Position numbers and translations under genes: made by a program. Below the pieces are notes generated by a model. The model did not search any database. It saw nothing but the letters and a program-made list of their open reading frames with translations, and was not told where the DNA came from. Positions 8,769-10,159 of a stretch of 10,159 bases of DNA are shown here, piece after piece. Position 1 is the first letter of the stretch; each line of letters begins with the position of its first letter. This stretch comes from Janthinobacterium sp. (lineage in GTDB: Bacteria; Pseudomonadota; Gammaproteobacteria; Burkholderiales; Burkholderiaceae_D), in the NCBI GenBank assembly GCA_003482555.1, contig DMYQ01000078.1, positions 58,226 through 68,384 of the forward strand. The letters run 5' to 3'.

Positions 8769-9908
8769 TAGAAGCACAACCATTGGCGCAATATCTTCGT
8801 CATCCCCATAATCAGGTGGGGTCACGAAGCCAAACTCTCGATAGCGGCCATGAATAGTGCAGACCTCACCAGTTTTGAGATTGATCTTCTTCCTCGGCGC
8901 GGCACCCAGCGGAACCCGAGGCAGGCCAATGAGCGTTTTGGGCGGCCAAGTGCCGGGAACATCGAACCGGCGTATCCAAAGATCGGACGTGCATCGGTCG
9001 AAACGCAATTCGCCATTAATCGAGCCCGTCCCCATGGAACCAAAGTTCCCATTCCGCAAGGGCCGCAGTGCCGCGTTGGCCTTCACATATTCTTCGGGGG
9101 CTGGTGATTCAATCGGGCCGAGTTGGGGGTACTCTCCCGCTTGAATCAAAAAACCAGCGCCGCTCGGAATCGGCTCGATGCCGAACCTCCGGCAATAATT
9201 GACGAATGACGCTGGCCCACCAAGACATTCAGATAGGGTGTTGCTGATGAATGTAAGCCAGTTTACGCCCTTGATTCCGCGCGGTGCTGAAATTTCATCT
9301 GTTACGCGATCATCTATATATAATGCGTTGTAGCGGGTTGCTAAATCAAATTTCTCCGCTTCCCAATCAATTTCGTCGCGTGGGCTGATAGCAGTGAGTC
9401 CAGCATTTCCGTGAAATGGAGTGAGTTGTTCATTGCAAAGCGATATGAGGTTAAGGAGCGACTTGTTGCCATCGCTTTCAAAGACCAAGGATCGAGGCAC
9501 TTGAAAACGGAAGGATGAACACTCTCCATCCATCCACCCGCGCTCTGTTAAGCAAGAGGCGACATATTCGCCTACGGCCTCCTTGTCATTACTGGAGGTT
9601 ACGTACCACTCAATGCAATCGTCTTCATCTAATGGTTTGATATACGTCCTTAATGATGGCATCGTCCCTTCAGAAAGCTTAATCCAGCGTGCTTTGTCTG
9701 CATCAAAGCCCCACTTGAGGTGGCTTCCGAACGCTACTTCAAATGCTTCAAAACATTTTACCAGTGCCTCTCGGATCTTGGGCGTGTGACCGTTCCAAAA
9801 ATAAAACGTCGCCGTAAAACCAACGGTGAGGACGATCCGATCATCGTCTGATTCGATGTATTGAAAATCGGGTAATAGCGCCTCAATTTCTTCAAAATGC
9901 GGATTCAC
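8673..9908 (-). CDS. DUF3396 (TsiV-like) type VI secretion immunity protein with extra C-terminal module
   Basis: The 411-residue product has the hallmark blocks of DUF3396, the family containing TsiV immunity proteins that neutralise type VI secretion effectors: LTPFHGNAGLTAI (162-174), GIKGVNWLTF (211-220) and GFLIQAGEYPQLG (252-264). It has no signal peptide, so a cytoplasmic target is likely. After residue about 290 a second module with TGEVCTIHGRYREFG (346-360) and WELVAEL (405-411) resembles tails I have seen on other immunity proteins; I cannot name its family with certainty. I chose GTG at 9908-9906: GGA sits 8 nt upstream, and translation then starts at NPHFEEIE. The frame is open to a TTG at 10022, but that extension overlaps a better ORF (9910-10044). 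GC content is far lower than in the neighbours (24 of 60 bases at 9301-9360 against 42 of 60 at 7021-7080 in phoD), suggesting transfer. Confidence 0.85.
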   Translation of the reverse strand: MNPHFEEIEALLPDFQYIESDDDRIVLTVGFTATFYFWNGHTPKIREALVKCFEAFEVAFGSHLKWGFDADKARWIKLSEGTMPSLRTYIKPLDEDDCIEWYVTSSNDKEAVGEYVASCLTERGWMDGECSSFRFQVPRSLVFESDGNKSLLNLISLCNEQLTPFHGNAGLTAISPRDEIDWEAEKFDLATRYNALYIDDRVTDEISAPRGIKGVNWLTFISNTLSECLGGPASFVNYCRRFGIEPIPSGAGFLIQAGEYPQLGPIESPAPEEYVKANAALRPLRNGNFGSMGTGSINGELRFDRCTSDLWIRRFDVPGTWPPKTLIGLPRVPLGAAPRKKINLKTGEVCTIHGRYREFGFVTPPDYGDDEDIAPMVVLLPGDAAPYLLKLGSHGEFLGRDIVKWELVAEL

Positions 9909-9909
9909 T

Positions 9910-10044
9910 CTAGCATTCCATTTTATTGATTGGGGTTCCGGCGACTGCACCACCAACGACAGAAAGGAAAATCCCAGTGATAATTTCATCAACGGGCAAC
10001 ATCGCAATGACACTGGTGGCAATAATTACGATCCCCGCCGTCAC
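9910..10044 (-). CDS. Small hydrophobic protein (44 aa) between tandem immunity genes
   Basis: I do not recognise this protein. It runs from GTG (10044-10042) to TAG (9912-9910). AGGAG (10053-10057) lies 8 nt before the GTG, a stronger ribosome binding site than those of most genes here. The product is nearly all hydrophobic: residues 3-16 (AGIVIIATSVIAML), a short PVDE turn (17-20), then residues 21-36 (IITGIFLSVVGGAVAG) and a polar tail TPINKMEC. This fits a short membrane hairpin, although each half is shorter than a normal 20-residue span. The stop is 1 nt before the chosen start of the next DUF3396 gene, and the start is 19 nt after the stop of the upstream paralogue, so the three sit in one tight operon. 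It could be an immunity partner, a membrane anchor, or the relic tail of a larger gene. Confidence 0.6.
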   Translation of the reverse strand: MTAGIVIIATSVIAMLPVDEIITGIFLSVVGGAVAGTPINKMEC

Positions 10045-10052
10045 TCCAACTT

Positions 10053-10057
10053 CTCCT
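10053..10057 (-). promoter_or_regulatory. Ribosome binding site of the 44-aa ORF
   Basis: AGGAG on the minus strand, 8 nt before the GTG at 10044. It lies in the gap after the stop of the upstream paralogue. It decides in favour of the small ORF over the TTG at 10022 as the coding use of this stretch. Confidence 0.6.
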
Positions 10058-10063
10058 GCTGGA

Positions 10064-10159
10064 TCATAGTTCGGCCACAAGTTCCCACTTCACGATATCG
10101 CGGCTTAGAAACTCGCCGTGTGATCCTAACTTCAACAGGTAAGGAGCCACATCGCCGGG
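10064..10159 (-). CDS. Second DUF3396-type immunity paralogue, 3' end only (runs off the window)
   Basis: The last 31 codons and TGA stop (10066-10064) of a gene whose body lies past the right edge. The peptide, PGDVAPYLLKLGSHG to WELVAEL, differs from the C-terminus of the neighbouring DUF3396 protein at only two residues (Ala to Val and Gly to Ser). Four of the six nucleotide differences are silent, consistent with both copies staying under selection or recombining. It lies directly upstream of the 44-aa ORF in the same direction. That it carries the whole DUF3396 domain is inferred, not seen. Confidence 0.8.
   Translation of the reverse strand, partial: PGDVAPYLLKLGSHGEFLSRDIVKWELVAEL
10064..10159 (-). 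repeat. 96-bp repeat, copy 2 (continues beyond the window)
   Basis: Partner of 8673-8768, with six substitutions in 96 positions and no gaps. The spacing between copies (1391 bp) equals one immunity gene plus the 44-aa ORF, as expected for a tandem cassette duplication. Confidence 0.93.

Noticed and set aside
9909..10022. N-terminal extension of the DUF3396 gene from a TTG at 10022 or an ATG at 9989.
   Set aside because: Neither start has a good ribosome binding site. The stretch is better explained by the 44-aa ORF in another frame, and GTG at 9908 has a GGA site 8 nt upstream.

Overview
The window looks like a high-GC betaproteobacterial chromosome, most likely Oxalobacteraceae (Janthinobacterium/Massilia/Duganella type). 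This rests on the pilB-pilC-pilD order usual in Burkholderiales, the protein sequences themselves and codon use rich in G and C. It is inference; no database was searched.

Left part, positions 1-6463, all minus strand. Reading in gene direction, the order is a DHA2-type MFS drug exporter (6463-5042), a CorB/YfjD-like CNNM (DUF21-CBS-CorC) transporter (4898-3600), pilB (3429-1705), pilC (1694-474) and the first third of pilD (332-1, cut by the window edge). pilB, pilC and pilD supply the assembly ATPase, inner-membrane platform and prepilin peptidase of type IV pili. The pilC ribosome binding site overlaps the pilB stop codon. A perfect 16-bp inverted repeat sits between pilC and pilD. Candidate sigma-70 promoters precede pilB and the CNNM gene.

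Middle, 6464-8395. A divergent intergenic region leads into a plus-strand phoD-family alkaline phosphatase with a twin-arginine signal and a lipobox. Just upstream lie four 11-bp direct repeats with the geometry of a Pho box, followed 10 bp later by a plausible -10. This suggests PhoB control under phosphate starvation. Upstream of the repeats is a hairpin followed by nine T residues.

Right part, 8392-10159, minus strand. Only the last 88 codons of cobyric acid synthase (cobQ) remain, including the glutaminase YLHGLF motif. They end abruptly beside a lower-GC block, probably acquired horizontally. That block holds a DUF3396 (TsiV-like) type VI secretion immunity protein (9908-8673), a previously hidden 44-residue hydrophobic ORF (10044-9910), and the 3' end of a second DUF3396 paralogue (from 10064 to beyond the window). 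The two paralogue ends are 94% identical over 96 bp, and the similarity stops exactly at the stop codon. This looks like an expanding immunity-gene array that has landed in or replaced part of cobQ; any cognate effector would be beyond the right edge.
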